Source: Leptospira jelokensis
Lineage (GTDB): Bacteria; Spirochaetota; Leptospiria; Leptospirales; Leptospiraceae
Length of the DNA stretch: 64,000 nucleotides
NCBI RefSeq assembly: GCF_004769635.1
Contig: NZ_RQGH01000028.1
Coordinates: 186,001-250,000 of the forward strand
Reading direction: 5' to 3'
Under the pieces are notes generated by a model. It saw nothing but the letters and a program-made list of their open reading frames with translations. It did not search any database and was not told the origin of the DNA. The translations under genes and the position numbers were made by a program. This document shows, in pieces, positions 9,848-21,105 of this stretch (positions are counted from its first letter, which is position 1; every line of letters starts with the position of its first letter).

Positions 9848-10768
9848 GTGAAAGAAAATACACATGTAGAATGGAAAGGTGTGGCCTTTGTTCTTATTGG
9901 AGCATTATTATTTAGCGCAAAAGCCGTTGTTGTGAAATTAACCTATCGTTACGAAATTTCAGCCATTGGTTCCTTATTCTTTCGTATGTTTTTTGCGTTT
10001 CCATTTTTAGTATGGATGGCATGGTCGGCCGAAAAAAATTCTGAAAAGGTTTCCTTAACCAAAAAAGACTATTGGAATGTACTGCTTATGGGAGTGGTTG
10101 GTTATTACCTCGCAAGCCTATTTGATTTTTTAGGATTAAAGTACATCAGTGCTGGTTTAGAACGAATCATTTTATTCATCTATCCAACCCTTGTTGTGTT
10201 ATTATCCTTTTTCTTTTTAAAAAAGAAAATCCATGGAAGGGAAATCTTTTCACTGATTTTGACCTATACGGGCGTTTTTTTGGCATATGGACAGGATGTC
10301 CAATTGGGTTCTCCCAAAGACGTAAGCCTTGGTGCATTTTTTATTTTACTTTCTGCTTTGACATATGCGATTTATCTTATGGGCAGTGGATCCATTATAC
10401 CAAAGTTAGGTGCGAAAAGGTTTACTGCTTGGGCACTTATCATCTCATCACTTGTTGTTTTTTTGCATTTTTTGATATTTGGAAGTTATAAAGAACTGAT
10501 ACAACCAATGTCATTTTATCTATTGGCGTTTCTCATGGGTACAGTGAATACAGTTGTACCTGCTGTTTTTGTTTCTGAAGGCATCAAACGAGTTGGGAGT
10601 AAAACGGCCGCAATTGTTGGGTCTGTTGGACCAATGTCGACTTTATTTTTGGCTTATTGGATCTTAGAAGAGCCAATTACAATCCTACATAGTATTGGTA
10701 CTATATTCGTACTTACTGGCGTTTTTTGGATTAGTACGGGAAAAAAACCGAAAGAAGTTTCCGTTTAA
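9848..10768 (+). CDS. EamA/DMT-family transporter
   Basis: 306 residues forming ten hydrophobic helices in two repeated five-helix EamA units (about 10-145 and 155-295), ending in a basic tail. The GTG start at 9848 has an AGGA about 7 bases upstream. Drug/metabolite transporters of this type export or import small metabolites (amino acids, nucleotides, drugs) across the inner membrane; the substrate cannot be told from sequence. It is a single-gene unit, with the next gene 53 bp downstream having its own ribosome-binding site. Confidence 0.9.
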   Translation: MKENTHVEWKGVAFVLIGALLFSAKAVVVKLTYRYEISAIGSLFFRMFFAFPFLVWMAWSAEKNSEKVSLTKKDYWNVLLMGVVGYYLASLFDFLGLKYISAGLERIILFIYPTLVVLLSFFFLKKKIHGREIFSLILTYTGVFLAYGQDVQLGSPKDVSLGAFFILLSALTYAIYLMGSGSIIPKLGAKRFTAWALIISSLVVFLHFLIFGSYKELIQPMSFYLLAFLMGTVNTVVPAVFVSEGIKRVGSKTAAIVGSVGPMSTLFLAYWILEEPITILHSIGTIFVLTGVFWISTGKKPKEVSV

Positions 10769-10821
10769 GAGAGAAAATCGCTTTCCAATTGTTGTTTCTA
10801 AGTAGAGAATCAAAGGACTTT

Positions 10822-11949
10822 ATGAAACTAAAAATTGTTTTCCTTTCTATTGCATTGGCAGTCTCAATCTCACAAAATGAGTTGTATGCCCAATTTACAT
10901 GTGAAGGATCTGCTTGTAGTTTTTTGCCTGGAGCCCTCACGGAAACAGGCAATGCCTCATTAAAAAAATTTGAAACAGGTTATCTCAACGAAGTTTTAAA
11001 AACCAACTTAGAAGCTGGATTTTTAGCAAATGTGGGAACAGGTAATATAGGAACGGGTACAGTTCGTCGCATCCAAGTCGGGGTGAGTGCCTCTGCTGCC
11101 GGGTATAAAAAAGACGACATCCAAATCCAAGATGAACTCATTAAATACCCAAAACTTCCCAATGTAGGGGGTGCGGCCATCCCTTCCATCCACTTGGATA
11201 TCAATCCAGGATGGTTGTTTGGAACTGATGATGGAAGTTTCCTTCGTCGATTTGGAATCTTTTTACATGGAATGAATGTGGCGGTCACTCAAGACCAATT
11301 GCAATCGGCATCGAATAACAGGAATTATGAGGGAAGGCTCACCGTACGTTCGTATGGTGGTATGTTACGGTACCAACTTGTCGAAAAAGAAGGGTTTCTT
11401 ATGAACCTCATCACTTGGAATGGACTCAATATTGGTGTTGGCCATCATGTGATGGAACAAAATTTAAGTCTCAGTTATTTAGAAGGAAAGGCCGCACAAA
11501 TTGAATTCCAAGGGGTAAAAGGGAAATGGGGTGGAGATACCAATTTCCTTTTTAATACCAAAGTACAAACAACCAACGTGGATTTACGAACAGGAGTTGG
11601 TCTTTTTTGGGTCGCAAACCTCATCGTCGGTGGTGGTTACAGTTGGAATTCCGGTAGTAACTCGGCAACCCTTTCCAGACGAGGGCCATTCCTCATTTCA
11701 GCCAATGACTCGCTCCCACTAGAAATCCCGAGAGAATACCAAGCGGCCTTAGACAAGGAACTTCTCGCTCAAAACCCAAATGCAACTCTGGGATTTCGTG
11801 CCAGTGGGGAATCCAGTTCCAAACGTGGGATCGGGTATGGAATTGTGGGTTTGGAATTGGATTTATTTATGTTAAAGGTGATTGCCGAAGGTTTGTATGG
11901 TGGAAAGGATTTGTATTCGGCAAACCTAGGTCTCAAACTCTCTTTTTAG
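10822..11949 (+). CDS. Secreted outer-surface protein, possibly Lsa36-like
   Basis: 375 residues from ATG 10822, which has AAAGGA just upstream. The signal peptide covers about residues 1-23 (ending NELYAQ). The mature protein begins with a Cys-containing motif (FTCEGSACSFLPG) and is otherwise beta-strand-rich with alternating hydrophobic residues and a C-terminus ending LGLKLSF, as expected for an outer-membrane barrel with terminal Phe. It may belong to the Leptospira Lsa36-type surface proteins, but that assignment is from memory of the family and is uncertain. The protein is predicted to sit in the outer membrane; function unknown. Confidence 0.7.
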   Translation: MKLKIVFLSIALAVSISQNELYAQFTCEGSACSFLPGALTETGNASLKKFETGYLNEVLKTNLEAGFLANVGTGNIGTGTVRRIQVGVSASAAGYKKDDIQIQDELIKYPKLPNVGGAAIPSIHLDINPGWLFGTDDGSFLRRFGIFLHGMNVAVTQDQLQSASNNRNYEGRLTVRSYGGMLRYQLVEKEGFLMNLITWNGLNIGVGHHVMEQNLSLSYLEGKAAQIEFQGVKGKWGGDTNFLFNTKVQTTNVDLRTGVGLFWVANLIVGGGYSWNSGSNSATLSRRGPFLISANDSLPLEIPREYQAALDKELLAQNPNATLGFRASGESSSKRGIGYGIVGLELDLFMLKVIAEGLYGGKDLYSANLGLKLSF

Positions 11950-12023
11950 ATTTCTTCGGGGAAATCCATAAAACCTTGCCGTACCATTGGCTGAATTTAC
12001 ACTCAGCCAAGGTCTAAGTTTTC

Positions 12024-14564
12024 ATGAAATTATACAAACAATACCAGCGAGCCTTCTTTTTGGCATCCCAAGTATTTTCCTTGGGTGTTGTCGTACCCAT
12101 TGGGATCTCTCTCATTTTGTTTTATGTGGATCTCAGTCCCACACAGATCAAAACCTTTCTCGGTGGAACCATCATTGCGGCTCTTATCAGTTTGCTCCTT
12201 CCTAGTTTTATTTTCCCAAAAAAATTAAAACTGATCAAGGAAGGAATCCTTGAACTCGAATCACAAGGAGAAAAGAATCCAGAAAGCTATACCAAGGTTT
12301 GGGATACCATTGCCAGAATGCCTGTTCTTGGTGCCATCGTAGGTGCTTCTCAATGGACACTTGCTATCCCCATTGTTTTACTTCCTGTTTTATACTTACC
12401 AGAAACCAGTAAGTCAGATGGATTTTACATTATCTGCAGTTTGATCCTTACGGCGTTACTCAATGTCATTATCTCTTTCGTATTTTTAGAAAAGGCATCC
12501 CATATTGTATTAGATGATGATATCTTTCAATCGGAACTAGATGAAAGGATCACACCATACTATCGGAATTTAAGAAACACAGTGCCCATTATGTTTTCCT
12601 TTATGGTGATGGTTTTATCAATTTTTCTTTTGATTTATTCCTTTAATGTCAATGCAAAAGCTTTGGAAAAAGCGTTTTCAAACCAACTTTATAATTTTAA
12701 CCAAAGTAATGAAGCAGGGATCCATGTTTACTTTGAATCGGTAGAGAATAACTTAAAAGATGTTGCATCACTTCCTTCCGTAAAACAAGCATTAGAGACA
12801 AGGAATTACAAACTTGCAATTCCTGCTTTGGAAAAAGCATATAATGATACTCAATTATTACTCGAAAATGCTTTCATTGCTTCTTTTGATGAAGGAACAC
12901 CCATCGTTGCTTCCGGACTTCCTGGAAATGTAAGTGCTGGATATCCATTAGAAAGTAATCCGGAAGTATTGGAAAATATCAAAGCGTCAAAAGAAGGCAA
13001 ACCTCATGTGGGCATTGCCGTCAAGTCGCCTATCAGTGGTCAGATTGTGATTATGATCACAACCCCTGTTAAAAATGCAAATGGGAAGGTAGTTGGCCTT
13101 GTGGGAATGCCATTCCTTGTCGGAAAGGCAATGGAATCCTTTCTTAAAAATGTAAAAATTGGGTCTACTGGTTATTCCTTTTTACTTGATCGTGAAGCGA
13201 CAATGGTTTATCACCCCAATCCGAAATACCTAATGAATAGTTTTAAGGGATCTGAGTTTGAACGCCTAGCAATGAATGCGGGAGAAACAGATTCCTTTCG
13301 AAATCCTTGGGAGGGTTCAACATTTTTACTGAGAAGGAAAGTGAGTTCCAAATATGGAATCCAATTCTTTTCTACGATTGATCTAAAAGAAATCGAGGTG
13401 GAAAGTTTAGCTTCTCTACGTGGATTAACAATTATTAGTTTAGTGGGATCCGTTGTCATTGCCCTTGCCATTTACATGTTGTTTGCTGCAAGATTTCGTC
13501 CCATGAAATCGATTGGGAAAATATTACAAAATGTAGAAGTGGGAGACCTTCGCACGAAAGTGAAGTTGGAATCCTCAGATGAATTTGCCCGACTTTCACG
13601 GGGTCTTAATTCCACTCTTAAACAAATAGTGGAAGTAGTTGGTTCAAACCAAGCATTTTCGGAAGATTTAGCAGCTTCCGCCGAACAAATGTCAGCATCA
13701 CTCAATATGTTATCTTCGAATGCACAAACACAAGCAGCTTCTGCTGAAGAAATTTCTGCATCGATTGAAGAGATCTCAGCTGCTGTGCAAAACGTTGATG
13801 CACAAGCCGAGGATCAATTTCGCAAAGTTGATTTCCTAAAAGGAAAAATGGCAGAACTTTCAAAACTGATCGAAGCCACAGGAAAACAAGTAGGGAAAGC
13901 TTCTCAAGATGTGAATCAAATTTCAGAAGAAGCAAAACTTGGCCAATCTTCACTCGATTCCATGAGAAACTCCATTTCAAAAATTAGTAATAGTTCAGAG
14001 GAAATTGGAAGTGTGATTGAGATCATCAATAATATCTCTGAACAAATCAACTTACTCGCGTTAAACGCTGCAATTGAAGCAGCTCGGGCGGGAGTGTACG
14101 GGCGTGGGTTTGCAGTGGTTGCCGATGAAATTGGGAAACTCGCTGAAAAAACTGCCATTTCCATCGGAGATATTGGGGAGCTCATCCAAGCCAACGAAAA
14201 GGAGATTGAAAGTGGAAGGGAAACCATAGAAACAACAATTTCCCTCATCCAAAGGATCATCCAAGGTGTGAGTTCTTTTGATGAGATGACCGACACCATC
14301 GAAAAAAGTACGAAAGAACAGCTCATCATCAACCAGAAGGTAGGGGAAGAGGTAGACAAGGTGAACCAAATTAGCCAGGCCATCCGCCTTTCCATGGAAG
14401 AACAAAAAAATGCCATCGGGGAAGTGGCCCAAGCGATTTTTAGCATCAACGACTTGACCCAAGGGACTGCTGCTGGCCTCGAAGAGATGACGGCAACCGC
14501 AAATGGGATCGCAAACTTAGCGGAAACCCTTAAAAGAAAGATCAATTTCTTTAAAATCTCTTAA
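12024..14564 (+). CDS. Methyl-accepting chemotaxis protein with extra N-terminal four-helix membrane domain
   Basis: 846 residues, longer than a standard MCP. Four hydrophobic helices come first (about 11-35, 45-65, 94-118, 127-150), then a fifth (about 185-208), a Cache-like periplasmic sensor (about 215-465; [25 protein letters not shown]), a sixth helix (about 474-495), HAMP (about 495-550), and the signalling hairpin with the tip [27 protein letters not shown]. The extra membrane block could be a second sensor (lipid, light, redox or small molecule) or a placement module. The gene stands alone between the surface protein and the methionine block, with a hairpin just after it. Confidence 0.9.
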   Translation: MKLYKQYQRAFFLASQVFSLGVVVPIGISLILFYVDLSPTQIKTFLGGTIIAALISLLLPSFIFPKKLKLIKEGILELESQGEKNPESYTKVWDTIARMPVLGAIVGASQWTLAIPIVLLPVLYLPETSKSDGFYIICSLILTALLNVIISFVFLEKASHIVLDDDIFQSELDERITPYYRNLRNTVPIMFSFMVMVLSIFLLIYSFNVNAKALEKAFSNQLYNFNQSNEAGIHVYFESVENNLKDVASLPSVKQALETRNYKLAIPALEKAYNDTQLLLENAFIASFDEGTPIVASGLPGNVSAGYPLESNPEVLENIKASKEGKPHVGIAVKSPISGQIVIMITTPVKNANGKVVGLVGMPFLVGKAMESFLKNVKIGSTGYSFLLDREATMVYHPNPKYLMNSFKGSEFERLAMNAGETDSFRNPWEGSTFLLRRKVSSKYGIQFFSTIDLKEIEVESLASLRGLTIISLVGSVVIALAIYMLFAARFRPMKSIGKILQNVEVGDLRTKVKLESSDEFARLSRGLNSTLKQIVEVVGSNQAFSEDLAASAEQMSASLNMLSSNAQTQAASAEEISASIEEISAAVQNVDAQAEDQFRKVDFLKGKMAELSKLIEATGKQVGKASQDVNQISEEAKLGQSSLDSMRNSISKISNSSEEIGSVIEIINNISEQINLLALNAAIEAARAGVYGRGFAVVADEIGKLAEKTAISIGDIGELIQANEKEIESGRETIETTISLIQRIIQGVSSFDEMTDTIEKSTKEQLIINQKVGEEVDKVNQISQAIRLSMEEQKNAIGEVAQAIFSINDLTQGTAAGLEEMTATANGIANLAETLKRKINFFKIS

Positions 14565-14578
14565 AAAGCCTTCAAAAT

Positions 14579-14602
14579 GGTTGGGAATCTCCACTCCCAA
14601 CC
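14579..14602 (+). terminator. Hairpin after the MCP gene
   Basis: GGTTGGGA (14579-14586) pairs perfectly with TCCCAACC (14595-14602) around an 8-base loop, 15 bases after the MCP stop. The following bases are only mildly T-rich, so it is a likely but not strong intrinsic terminator. It separates the MCP from the methionine block. Confidence 0.55.
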
Positions 14603-14620
14603 GAAATTTCGCTTGCTCCC

Positions 14621-14652
14621 ATCTACATATCAAGATTTCTTGATATGTAGAT
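14621..14652. promoter_or_regulatory. Perfect palindromic operator in front of the ArsR-methyltransferase regulator
   Basis: ATCTACATATCAAGA (14621-14635) and its exact reverse complement TCTTGATATGTAGAT (14638-14652) flank two T bases. Fifteen-base perfect arms are the size and symmetry expected for a dimeric winged-helix repressor. The right arm ends only nine bases before the ATG (14662), so bound protein would block initiation. The same ATCTACATATCA half appears at 17350-17361 in front of metH. I infer it is the regulator's own operator, controlling itself and ahcY. Confidence 0.75.
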
Positions 14653-14661
14653 ATCTTGGAT

Positions 14662-15624
14662 ATGGCAGCGGAAACCTTACTCACAAACAGAAACTCGTCC
14701 TTTTTACTTGCCGCGACCAAAGCAATCTCGGACGAAACTAGGATTCGTATCCTCCATATCTTAAGTTTTGGGGCATTTTCTGTGAATGAAGTAGTGGAAA
14801 TTTTGGGGATGGGCCAGTCTCGAATCTCCCGCCACTTAAAAATCCTAACGGAAGCAGGGCTTATTGGTTCCAGACGTGAAGGAAGTTTGGTGTATAGTTT
14901 TTTGCCAGACGAAGAAACCCTTGGTTTAAGATTCCCGATGGAACTCACCAAATTATTGTTATCTTATAAAGAAGATCTCCCAAGTAGGGAAAAAGACCAA
15001 AAAATGGTGCACCAAATCCTTGAGGCACGTGAGAAAAAATCCAAATCCTTTTTTGATGGAGTGGCTGAGAGTTGGGAGAAATTACAGGAAGAAACCTTAC
15101 ACCCAAAACTCTATCGTTCATGGATCTTACAAGAATTACCAGTTTGTGAAAACATTTTGGATTTAGGGTGTGGGCCAGGTGGTCTGATCCCATTTTTATT
15201 AAACAAAGCAAAACACATAACAGGAGTGGATAATTCTTCCAGAATGATCGAAAATGCATCCATTCTTTTTGGAAATAATCCAAGTGTGGATCTAATCCAA
15301 ACTCCAATGGAACATCTGCCATTGGCAAATAACTCTTGTGATGCGGTCGTTGCATCGATGGTAATGCATCATATTTCTCATCCACCAACAGTACTCGAGG
15401 AGATCGCACGTGTCTTAAAACCGGGTGGTGTACTTTGTATTGTGGATTTAGGAAAACATAACGCAGAATACATGCGAGATAATTTTGCAGATTTATGGCT
15501 TGGATTTGAACCGGAATTATTTGAATCCTGGTTATCCAATGCTGGCTTTCGTGTCGAAGCCATTGGAGAAATCCAAACCGACTCAAGTTTTAAAATTTTA
15601 ACTATCAAAGCAACAAAGGAATAA
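14662..15624 (+). CDS. sahR: ArsR-family regulator fused to a SAM-dependent methyltransferase domain (SahR-like)
   Basis: 320 residues from ATG 14662; a TTG two codons earlier is less likely. Residues about 15-90 are an ArsR winged helix ([36 protein letters not shown]; wing with [10 protein letters not shown]). Residues about 145-310 are a class I methyltransferase fold with the SAM loop DLGCGPGGL and the acidic strand end GVDNSS. In Proteobacteria, SahR-type regulators combine an ArsR domain with a SAM/SAH-binding domain and sense S-adenosylhomocysteine to control ahcY and methionine genes. This gene is ten bases upstream of ahcY, near metH and metF, which fits. It may sense rather than methylate. 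The large palindrome upstream suggests autoregulation. Confidence 0.8.
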   Translation: MAAETLLTNRNSSFLLAATKAISDETRIRILHILSFGAFSVNEVVEILGMGQSRISRHLKILTEAGLIGSRREGSLVYSFLPDEETLGLRFPMELTKLLLSYKEDLPSREKDQKMVHQILEAREKKSKSFFDGVAESWEKLQEETLHPKLYRSWILQELPVCENILDLGCGPGGLIPFLLNKAKHITGVDNSSRMIENASILFGNNPSVDLIQTPMEHLPLANNSCDAVVASMVMHHISHPPTVLEEIARVLKPGGVLCIVDLGKHNAEYMRDNFADLWLGFEPELFESWLSNAGFRVEAIGEIQTDSSFKILTIKATKE

Positions 15625-15634
15625 GGAGGACAAA

Positions 15635-16954
15635 ATGTCCACAGCAACTGAAACAAAATCGGAACGATTGCCATACAAAGTGAAGGATATCTCTCTCGCA
15701 GAATGGGGAAGAGAAGAAATCATTTTGGCAGAAAAAGAAATGCCAGGTCTTATGGCACTTCGTAAAGAATTCGGAACTTCTAAACCATTAAAAGGTGCAA
15801 GAATTTGTGGATCTCTTCACATGACCATCCAAACAGCGGTTCTTATTGAAACCTTGGCTGCATTAGGTGCTGACATTCGTTGGTCCTCTTGTAACATTTT
15901 TTCAACGCAAGACCATGCTGCAGCAGCCATTGCAAAAGCAGGAATCCCTGTATTTGCATGGAAAGGTGAAACAGAAGAAGAATACTGGTGGTGTATTGAA
16001 CAAACTTTATTTTTTGATGGTGGCAAAGGACCAAACATGATCTTAGATGATGGTCATGACCTTACTCACTTCATCCATGAAAAATACCCACAACTTCTCG
16101 CAGACATCAAAGGTGTTTCTGAAGAAACAACTACAGGTGTGATTGCACTTCATAAAAAATTAAAAGCAGGAACTTTGAAAATCCCTGCGATCAATGTAAA
16201 CGACTCAGTAACAAAGTCAAAATTTGATAACCTATATGGTTGCCGTGAATCTCTTGCAGACGGAATCAAACGCGCAACAGACGTGATGCTTGCAGGAAAA
16301 GTAGCTCTTGTTTGCGGATACGGAGATGTTGGAAAAGGTTCTGCTGCATCCCTACGTAACTTTGGAGCACGTGTGATCGTTACTGAAATCGATCCTATTT
16401 GTGCTCTCCAAGCTGTGATGGAAGGATACCAAGTCCTTCGTGTGGAAGACGTGATTGAAAACGCAGACATCGTTGTGACTGCAACAGGAAATGATGATAT
16501 CATTACTCTTGAGCACATGAAAGCGATGAAAGATGGTGCGATCCTTTGTAACATTGGACACTTTGATACTGAGATCCAAATGTCACGTTTGAATTCTGAA
16601 AAAGGTGTTACTAAAAAAGAAATCAAACCTCAAGTGGATAAGTATACTTTCCCTGATGGAAAATCCATTATCGTTTTAGCGGAAGGAAGACTTGTGAACT
16701 TAGGTTGTGCAACTGGTCACCCATCATTTGTCATGTCTAGTTCCTTCACAAACCAAGTTTTGGCTCAAATTGAACTTTACACTACGAAATATGAGTTGGG
16801 TGTGTATCGCCTTCCAAAACACTTGGATGAAAAGGTAGCTGCACTTCATTTGGAGCAGTTGGGAGTTCGTTTAACAAAACTCACTCAAAAACAAGCTGAT
16901 TATATCAGTGTTCCACTCGAAGGTCCTTACAAACCGGACCACTACCGCTACTAA
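15635..16954 (+). CDS. ahcY: S-adenosylhomocysteine hydrolase
   Basis: 439 residues, full length for the enzyme. It converts SAH to adenosine and homocysteine with a bound NAD. The substrate domain motifs ([36 protein letters not shown]), the NAD-binding Rossmann loop ([13 protein letters not shown]), the catalytic [13 protein letters not shown] segment with its Lys, and the C-terminal KPDHYRY signature are all present. It follows the SahR-like gene by ten bases, with AAGGAGG just before its ATG, so it is almost certainly in the same transcript and under the same palindromic operator. It supplies homocysteine to MetH encoded downstream. It is highly conserved, with nothing unusual in the sequence. 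Confidence 0.98.
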   Translation: MSTATETKSERLPYKVKDISLAEWGREEIILAEKEMPGLMALRKEFGTSKPLKGARICGSLHMTIQTAVLIETLAALGADIRWSSCNIFSTQDHAAAAIAKAGIPVFAWKGETEEEYWWCIEQTLFFDGGKGPNMILDDGHDLTHFIHEKYPQLLADIKGVSEETTTGVIALHKKLKAGTLKIPAINVNDSVTKSKFDNLYGCRESLADGIKRATDVMLAGKVALVCGYGDVGKGSAASLRNFGARVIVTEIDPICALQAVMEGYQVLRVEDVIENADIVVTATGNDDIITLEHMKAMKDGAILCNIGHFDTEIQMSRLNSEKGVTKKEIKPQVDKYTFPDGKSIIVLAEGRLVNLGCATGHPSFVMSSSFTNQVLAQIELYTTKYELGVYRLPKHLDEKVAALHLEQLGVRLTKLTQKQADYISVPLEGPYKPDHYRY

Positions 16955-17002
16955 AAATGATTGCCCTTTTCAGATACTTGAAGGGGGCATTAGGAGTTTC
17001 TC

Positions 17003-17302
17003 ATGGCGTATGTTGTAACTGAAATTTGCGTTGATTGTAAATACACAAGTTGTGCTGCAGTTTGTCCAGTGGAAGCTTTTCACGAAGCTCCGGACACATT
17101 GTACATCGATCCAGATACTTGTATTGATTGTAATGCTTGTCAATATGAATGTCCGATTGATGCAATTTTCCCGGACTATGATGTCCCTGAAAAACACAAA
17201 CCATCCATTGAAGTGAACGCAAAAGAAGCAAATAAATACCCGGTAATCGTAACAACAAAACCACCTCTTAAAGGTGCAAAATGTTCCGACCCAAGTAAAT
17301 AA
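17003..17302 (+). CDS. fdxA: FdxA-type 7Fe ferredoxin
   Basis: 99 residues beginning MAYVVTEICVDCKYTSC. The Cys pattern matches the [3Fe-4S][4Fe-4S] FdxA ferredoxins: the first cluster region CVDCKYTSCAAVCP, then CIDCNACQYECP, followed by the DAIFPD.DVPEKH tail segment found in that family. It is a soluble electron carrier. The position between ahcY and metH is suggestive, because cobalamin-dependent methionine synthase needs low-potential electrons for reactivation, but a direct link is inference. It follows ahcY by 48 bp and ends in a strong terminator, so it is probably the last gene of the sahR-ahcY-fdxA unit. An extra CxxC-like Cys near the start could allow a different cluster arrangement. 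Confidence 0.93.
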   Translation: MAYVVTEICVDCKYTSCAAVCPVEAFHEAPDTLYIDPDTCIDCNACQYECPIDAIFPDYDVPEKHKPSIEVNAKEANKYPVIVTTKPPLKGAKCSDPSK

Positions 17303-17310
17303 TTTACCTT

Positions 17311-17348
17311 GTGGGTGTATTATGTAAATAGTCACCCACCTTTATTTT
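17311..17348 (+). terminator. Rho-independent terminator after fdxA
   Basis: GTGGGTG (17311-17317) pairs with CACCCAC (17333-17339), followed directly by CTTTATTTT. Stem plus T run is a good intrinsic terminator. It separates the sahR-ahcY-fdxA unit from metH, which then needs its own promoter. Confidence 0.8.
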
Positions 17349-17349
17349 A

Positions 17350-17361
17350 ATCTACATATCA
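17350..17361. promoter_or_regulatory. Half-copy of the sahR palindrome in front of metH
   Basis: ATCTACATATCA is identical to the outer twelve bases of the left arm of the 14621-14652 palindrome, 20 bases before the metH ATG and directly after the fdxA terminator. The other arm is not clearly conserved (the bases that follow are ATTATTATACACAG). A promoter -10 such as TATTAT or TTATAC overlaps it. I infer that metH shares control with sahR-ahcY. Confidence 0.55.
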
Positions 17362-17381
17362 TTATTATACACAGAAATACT

Positions 17382-20300
17382 ATGAAATTTGAATATACCA
17401 ATCCTTCTTCCAAAACTCTTTTAAAATTGCTCACGGAAAAAATCTTAGTTTTAGATGGTGCCATGGGTACAATGATCCAAAGGCATTCTTTGGAAGAAGA
17501 TGATTTCCGCGGAGATCGTTTTAAGGATTGGCCTTTGTCTATCAAGGGCAATAACGACGTACTTGCCATCACAAGACCCGACATCATTGAATCCGTTCAC
17601 TTAGAATATTTGGAGGCGGGCGCCGATATTATCGAGACCAATACATTTAGTTCCAATATCGTCTCGCAAGCAGATTACAAAATGGAATCTGCAGTTCGGG
17701 ATTTGAACCTTGCTGCTGTGCAATGTGCAAAGAATGCTGTTGCTAAATTTAAAGAAAAAACAGGGAAAACGGATGTGTTTATTGCAGGGTCAATTGGACC
17801 AACTGTCAAAACCGCATCGCTTTCGCCAGATGTGAATAATCCAGCATTCCGTGCGGTCACCTTTGACGAGTTAGTGGATTGTTTTTATGAACAAGTTTCG
17901 GCACTACTTGATGGTGGTGTGGATTTATTACTTCCTGAAACGAATATTGATACTTTGAATTTAAAAGCATGCATTTATGCGATTGAAAAAGTATTCGAAG
18001 AACGTAACATTCGAATTCCAGTTGTGTTATCTGTAACCATCACGGATGCTTCTGGAAGGACATTATCTGGCCAAACAGGGGAAGCATTTTATATATCCAT
18101 CAAACATGCAAAACCACTTGCTGTTGGAATTAACTGCGCGTTAGGTGCTGGAGAAATGCGACCTTACATTGAAGAAATTTCTCGTGTGGCTGATTGTTAT
18201 GTGTCTTGTTACCCAAATGCGGGACTGCCGAATGCCTTTGGTGGGTATGACCAAACCCCTGAAGAATTTGGTGGATGGATGAAAAATTTTGCAGAAGCAG
18301 GTTTTTTAAATATCGTTGGAGGGTGTTGCGGAACAACTCCCGCTCATATCCGTGCTGCAAAAGAAGCAGTGGCAACAATCAAACCTCGTTCGCTCAAAGA
18401 ACAACCAAAACTCAGTGCCTTTGCTGGCCTTGAGCCACTGAAGCTTACCAAAGACCAAGGTTTTATCAACGTAGGGGAAAGGAATAACGTAACAGGCTCT
18501 CCCAAGTTCAAAAAACTGATTTTGGATGGGAACTTTGAAGAAGCAGTACAAGTTGCTTTGCAACAAGTACAAGCTGGTGCGAATATCATAGACATTAACT
18601 TTGATGAGGCGCTTCTCGATGGAGAAGCCTCCATGACCAAATTTTTGAATTTGATTGCTGGGGAACCAGACATCGCACGTGTTCCGTTTATGATAGATTC
18701 CTCCAAATGGTCGGTTCTCTTAGCGGGCCTTAAATGTATCCAAGGAAAACCCATCGTCAACTCTATCTCACTGAAAGAAGGGGAAGATGTTTTTTTAAAC
18801 CATGCACGAACCATCCAAAGGTTTGGGGCTGCAGCCATTGTGATGGCATTCGACGAACAAGGGCAGGCGGCGACCAAGGATGACAAAGTCAGGATTTGTA
18901 AACGTGCTTATGACTTACTTGTATCCAAATTGGATTTTGATCCTACTGACATCATTTTTGATCCAAACATCTTAACCGTTGCGACAGGGATTGAAGAACA
19001 TAATAATTATGCTGTCGACTTTATCGAAGCAACTCGCGAAATCAAACGGATCTGTCCTGGTGCTAAAGTTTCTGGTGGTCTTAGTAATATTTCCTTTTCT
19101 TTCCGTGGGAATAACCCAGTGCGGGAAGCGATGCACTCTGCCTTTTTGTACCATGCCATCCAAGCCGGGATGGATATGGCAATTGTGAACGCAGGAATGC
19201 TCGAAGTATATGAACAAATCCCGAAAGACTTACTCGAGTTAGTGGAAGATGTTTTACTCAATCGAAGGCCAGATGCCACCGAACGAATGATTGAAGCTGC
19301 TGCCAATTTCCATGGAGAAGCAAAAGTCCAAAAAAAGGATGATGTATGGCGCAGTGGAACCGTTGAAGAACGACTCACTCATGCCCTTGTGAAAGGGATC
19401 GATGAATTTGTGACACAAGATACAGAGGAAGCACGCCAAAGTTTAGCTAAACCTCTGGATGTCATCGAAGGCCCTCTTATGAATGGGATGAAGGTGGTAG
19501 GAGAACTTTTTGGGGCAGGTAAAATGTTTTTACCTCAGGTTGTGAAAAGTGCGCGAGTGATGAAAAAAGCTGTCGCATACCTTATGCCTTATATGGAAGA
19601 AGAAAAACGGAATCAAAAAGATGATAGCAAACAAGCTAAATTCCTTATTGCTACCGTAAAGGGTGATGTCCATGACATTGGAAAAAATATTGTGGGTGTA
19701 GTCCTTGCATGTAATAATTATGAGGTGATCGACCTTGGGGTTATGGTTCCTTGTGAAAAAATCCTAGAAACTGCCAAAAAAGAAAATGTAGCGGCCATTG
19801 GACTCTCTGGCCTTATCACACCATCCCTTGACGAAATGGTGTATGTGGCTAAAGAAATGGAACGTTTGGACTTTAAAGTTCCACTCCTCATTGGTGGTGC
19901 TACCACTTCTCCTGCACACACTGCTGTTAAAATTGCCGAACAATATTCTCAACCTGTTTTACACGTGATGGATGCTTCCCGTGTTGTGAATGTGATGAAT
20001 AGTGTTTTAAACCCACAAACCACAAAGGAATACGCAAAAACAATCTCAGAAGAACAAGCAAGGATTCGTGAGGAGTTTTATTCAAGAGAGAACGAAAGGA
20101 ATATCCTTCCGATAACCGATGCCATCCAAAACAAATTTACAACAGATTGGGATTTGTATACACCACCAAAACCGAGTTTTACGGGAGTAAAGGTTTTTGA
20201 TGATGTGACTTTAAAGGATTTGATTCCATTTATCGATTGGTCACCATTCTTTTTGGCTTGGGAACTTAAAGGTCGTTTCCCTCAAATCCTAAAAGATCCA

Positions 20301-21098
20301 GTCATTGGAAAAGAAGCCACTTCGTTATACAATGATGCGCAAACGATTTTAAACCAGATGTTGGAAAATCCTAACCTCAAACCAAGAGCTGTTGTTGGAA
20401 TGTTCCCCGCAGTTTCTCACGGTGAAACGGTTGAAATTTTCTCAGATGAAAGTAAATCGGAATCCTTGGGATTTTATCCGATGTTACGCCAACAAACAAC
20501 AAAGATGTCTAACCAACCAAATTATAGTTTGGCGGACTTTATTTCACCGAAAGAGAAAAATAAAAATGACTATATTGGTTTTTTTGCAGTCACCGCTGGG
20601 CATGGGATTGAAGAGTTAGCAAAAACATATGAAGTGAAACATGATGACTACAATTCTATTTTGGTAAAAGCACTTGCAGATCGTTTTGCGGAAGCATTTG
20701 CTGAATACATGCACCATAAAATGCGAGAAGAATGGGGGTTTGGGAAAGACGAAAACCTAACTACCGAAGACTTAATCCGCGAAAAGTACCGTGGCATTCG
20801 TCCTGCACCAGGTTATCCAGCTTGTCCCGATCATACTGAAAAACGAAAGATTTGGAAACTTCTCGATGTCGAAAAAAATGCAGGCATCAAACTCACTGAG
20901 TCCTGTGCAATGTGGCCTGCAAGTAGTGTGAGTGGGTATTATTTCTCTCATCCCGAAGCTCGTTATTTTGCCATTGGAAAAATCAACGAAGACCAAGTGG
21001 ATGCTTACTCAAAATTAAAAGAGATGGAGAAATCGGAAGTCGAACGTTGGTTATCACCAATTCTGAACTACGACCCTTCACGTAAGTCTAAAGGTTAA
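17382..21098 (+). CDS. metH: Cobalamin-dependent methionine synthase
   Basis: 1238 residues, full length, with the four classical modules. The homocysteine-binding barrel (1 to about 330) has zinc Cys in [11 protein letters not shown] and [11 protein letters not shown]. The methyltetrahydrofolate-binding pterin barrel (about 350-620) opens with [15 protein letters not shown]. The B12 module (about 640-890) has the cobalt-ligating His in GDVHDIGKN (near residue 764). The C-terminal SAM-dependent activation domain (about 920-1235) contains [13 protein letters not shown]. It transfers the methyl group of 5-methyl-THF to homocysteine, producing methionine. It sits between ahcY/fdxA and the metF-like gene. 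No cobalamin riboswitch fits in the 80-base upstream gap, so control is more likely through the SahR-like box there. Confidence 0.98.
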   Translation: MKFEYTNPSSKTLLKLLTEKILVLDGAMGTMIQRHSLEEDDFRGDRFKDWPLSIKGNNDVLAITRPDIIESVHLEYLEAGADIIETNTFSSNIVSQADYKMESAVRDLNLAAVQCAKNAVAKFKEKTGKTDVFIAGSIGPTVKTASLSPDVNNPAFRAVTFDELVDCFYEQVSALLDGGVDLLLPETNIDTLNLKACIYAIEKVFEERNIRIPVVLSVTITDASGRTLSGQTGEAFYISIKHAKPLAVGINCALGAGEMRPYIEEISRVADCYVSCYPNAGLPNAFGGYDQTPEEFGGWMKNFAEAGFLNIVGGCCGTTPAHIRAAKEAVATIKPRSLKEQPKLSAFAGLEPLKLTKDQGFINVGERNNVTGSPKFKKLILDGNFEEAVQVALQQVQAGANIIDINFDEALLDGEASMTKFLNLIAGEPDIARVPFMIDSSKWSVLLAGLKCIQGKPIVNSISLKEGEDVFLNHARTIQRFGAAAIVMAFDEQGQAATKDDKVRICKRAYDLLVSKLDFDPTDIIFDPNILTVATGIEEHNNYAVDFIEATREIKRICPGAKVSGGLSNISFSFRGNNPVREAMHSAFLYHAIQAGMDMAIVNAGMLEVYEQIPKDLLELVEDVLLNRRPDATERMIEAAANFHGEAKVQKKDDVWRSGTVEERLTHALVKGIDEFVTQDTEEARQSLAKPLDVIEGPLMNGMKVVGELFGAGKMFLPQVVKSARVMKKAVAYLMPYMEEEKRNQKDDSKQAKFLIATVKGDVHDIGKNIVGVVLACNNYEVIDLGVMVPCEKILETAKKENVAAIGLSGLITPSLDEMVYVAKEMERLDFKVPLLIGGATTSPAHTAVKIAEQYSQPVLHVMDASRVVNVMNSVLNPQTTKEYAKTISEEQARIREEFYSRENERNILPITDAIQNKFTTDWDLYTPPKPSFTGVKVFDDVTLKDLIPFIDWSPFFLAWELKGRFPQILKDPVIGKEATSLYNDAQTILNQMLENPNLKPRAVVGMFPAVSHGETVEIFSDESKSESLGFYPMLRQQTTKMSNQPNYSLADFISPKEKNKNDYIGFFAVTAGHGIEELAKTYEVKHDDYNSILVKALADRFAEAFAEYMHHKMREEWGFGKDENLTTEDLIREKYRGIRPAPGYPACPDHTEKRKIWKLLDVEKNAGIKLTESCAMWPASSVSGYYFSHPEARYFAIGKINEDQVDAYSKLKEMEKSEVERWLSPILNYDPSRKSKG

Positions 21099-21105
21099 GC
21101 AATCA

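Noticed and set aside
13916..14545. A 209-codon frame opposite the signalling hairpin of the MCP
   Set aside because: MCP hairpins give long antisense frames because of their Ala/Glu/Ser codons; no recognisable protein.
14945..15586. A 213-codon frame opposite the SahR-like gene
   Set aside because: No homology or SD; the sense strand has clear ArsR and methyltransferase motifs.
17303..17381. Cobalamin riboswitch before metH
   Set aside because: Only about 80 bases are available and they hold a terminator and the SahR-like half-site; a B12 riboswitch needs about 200 bases.
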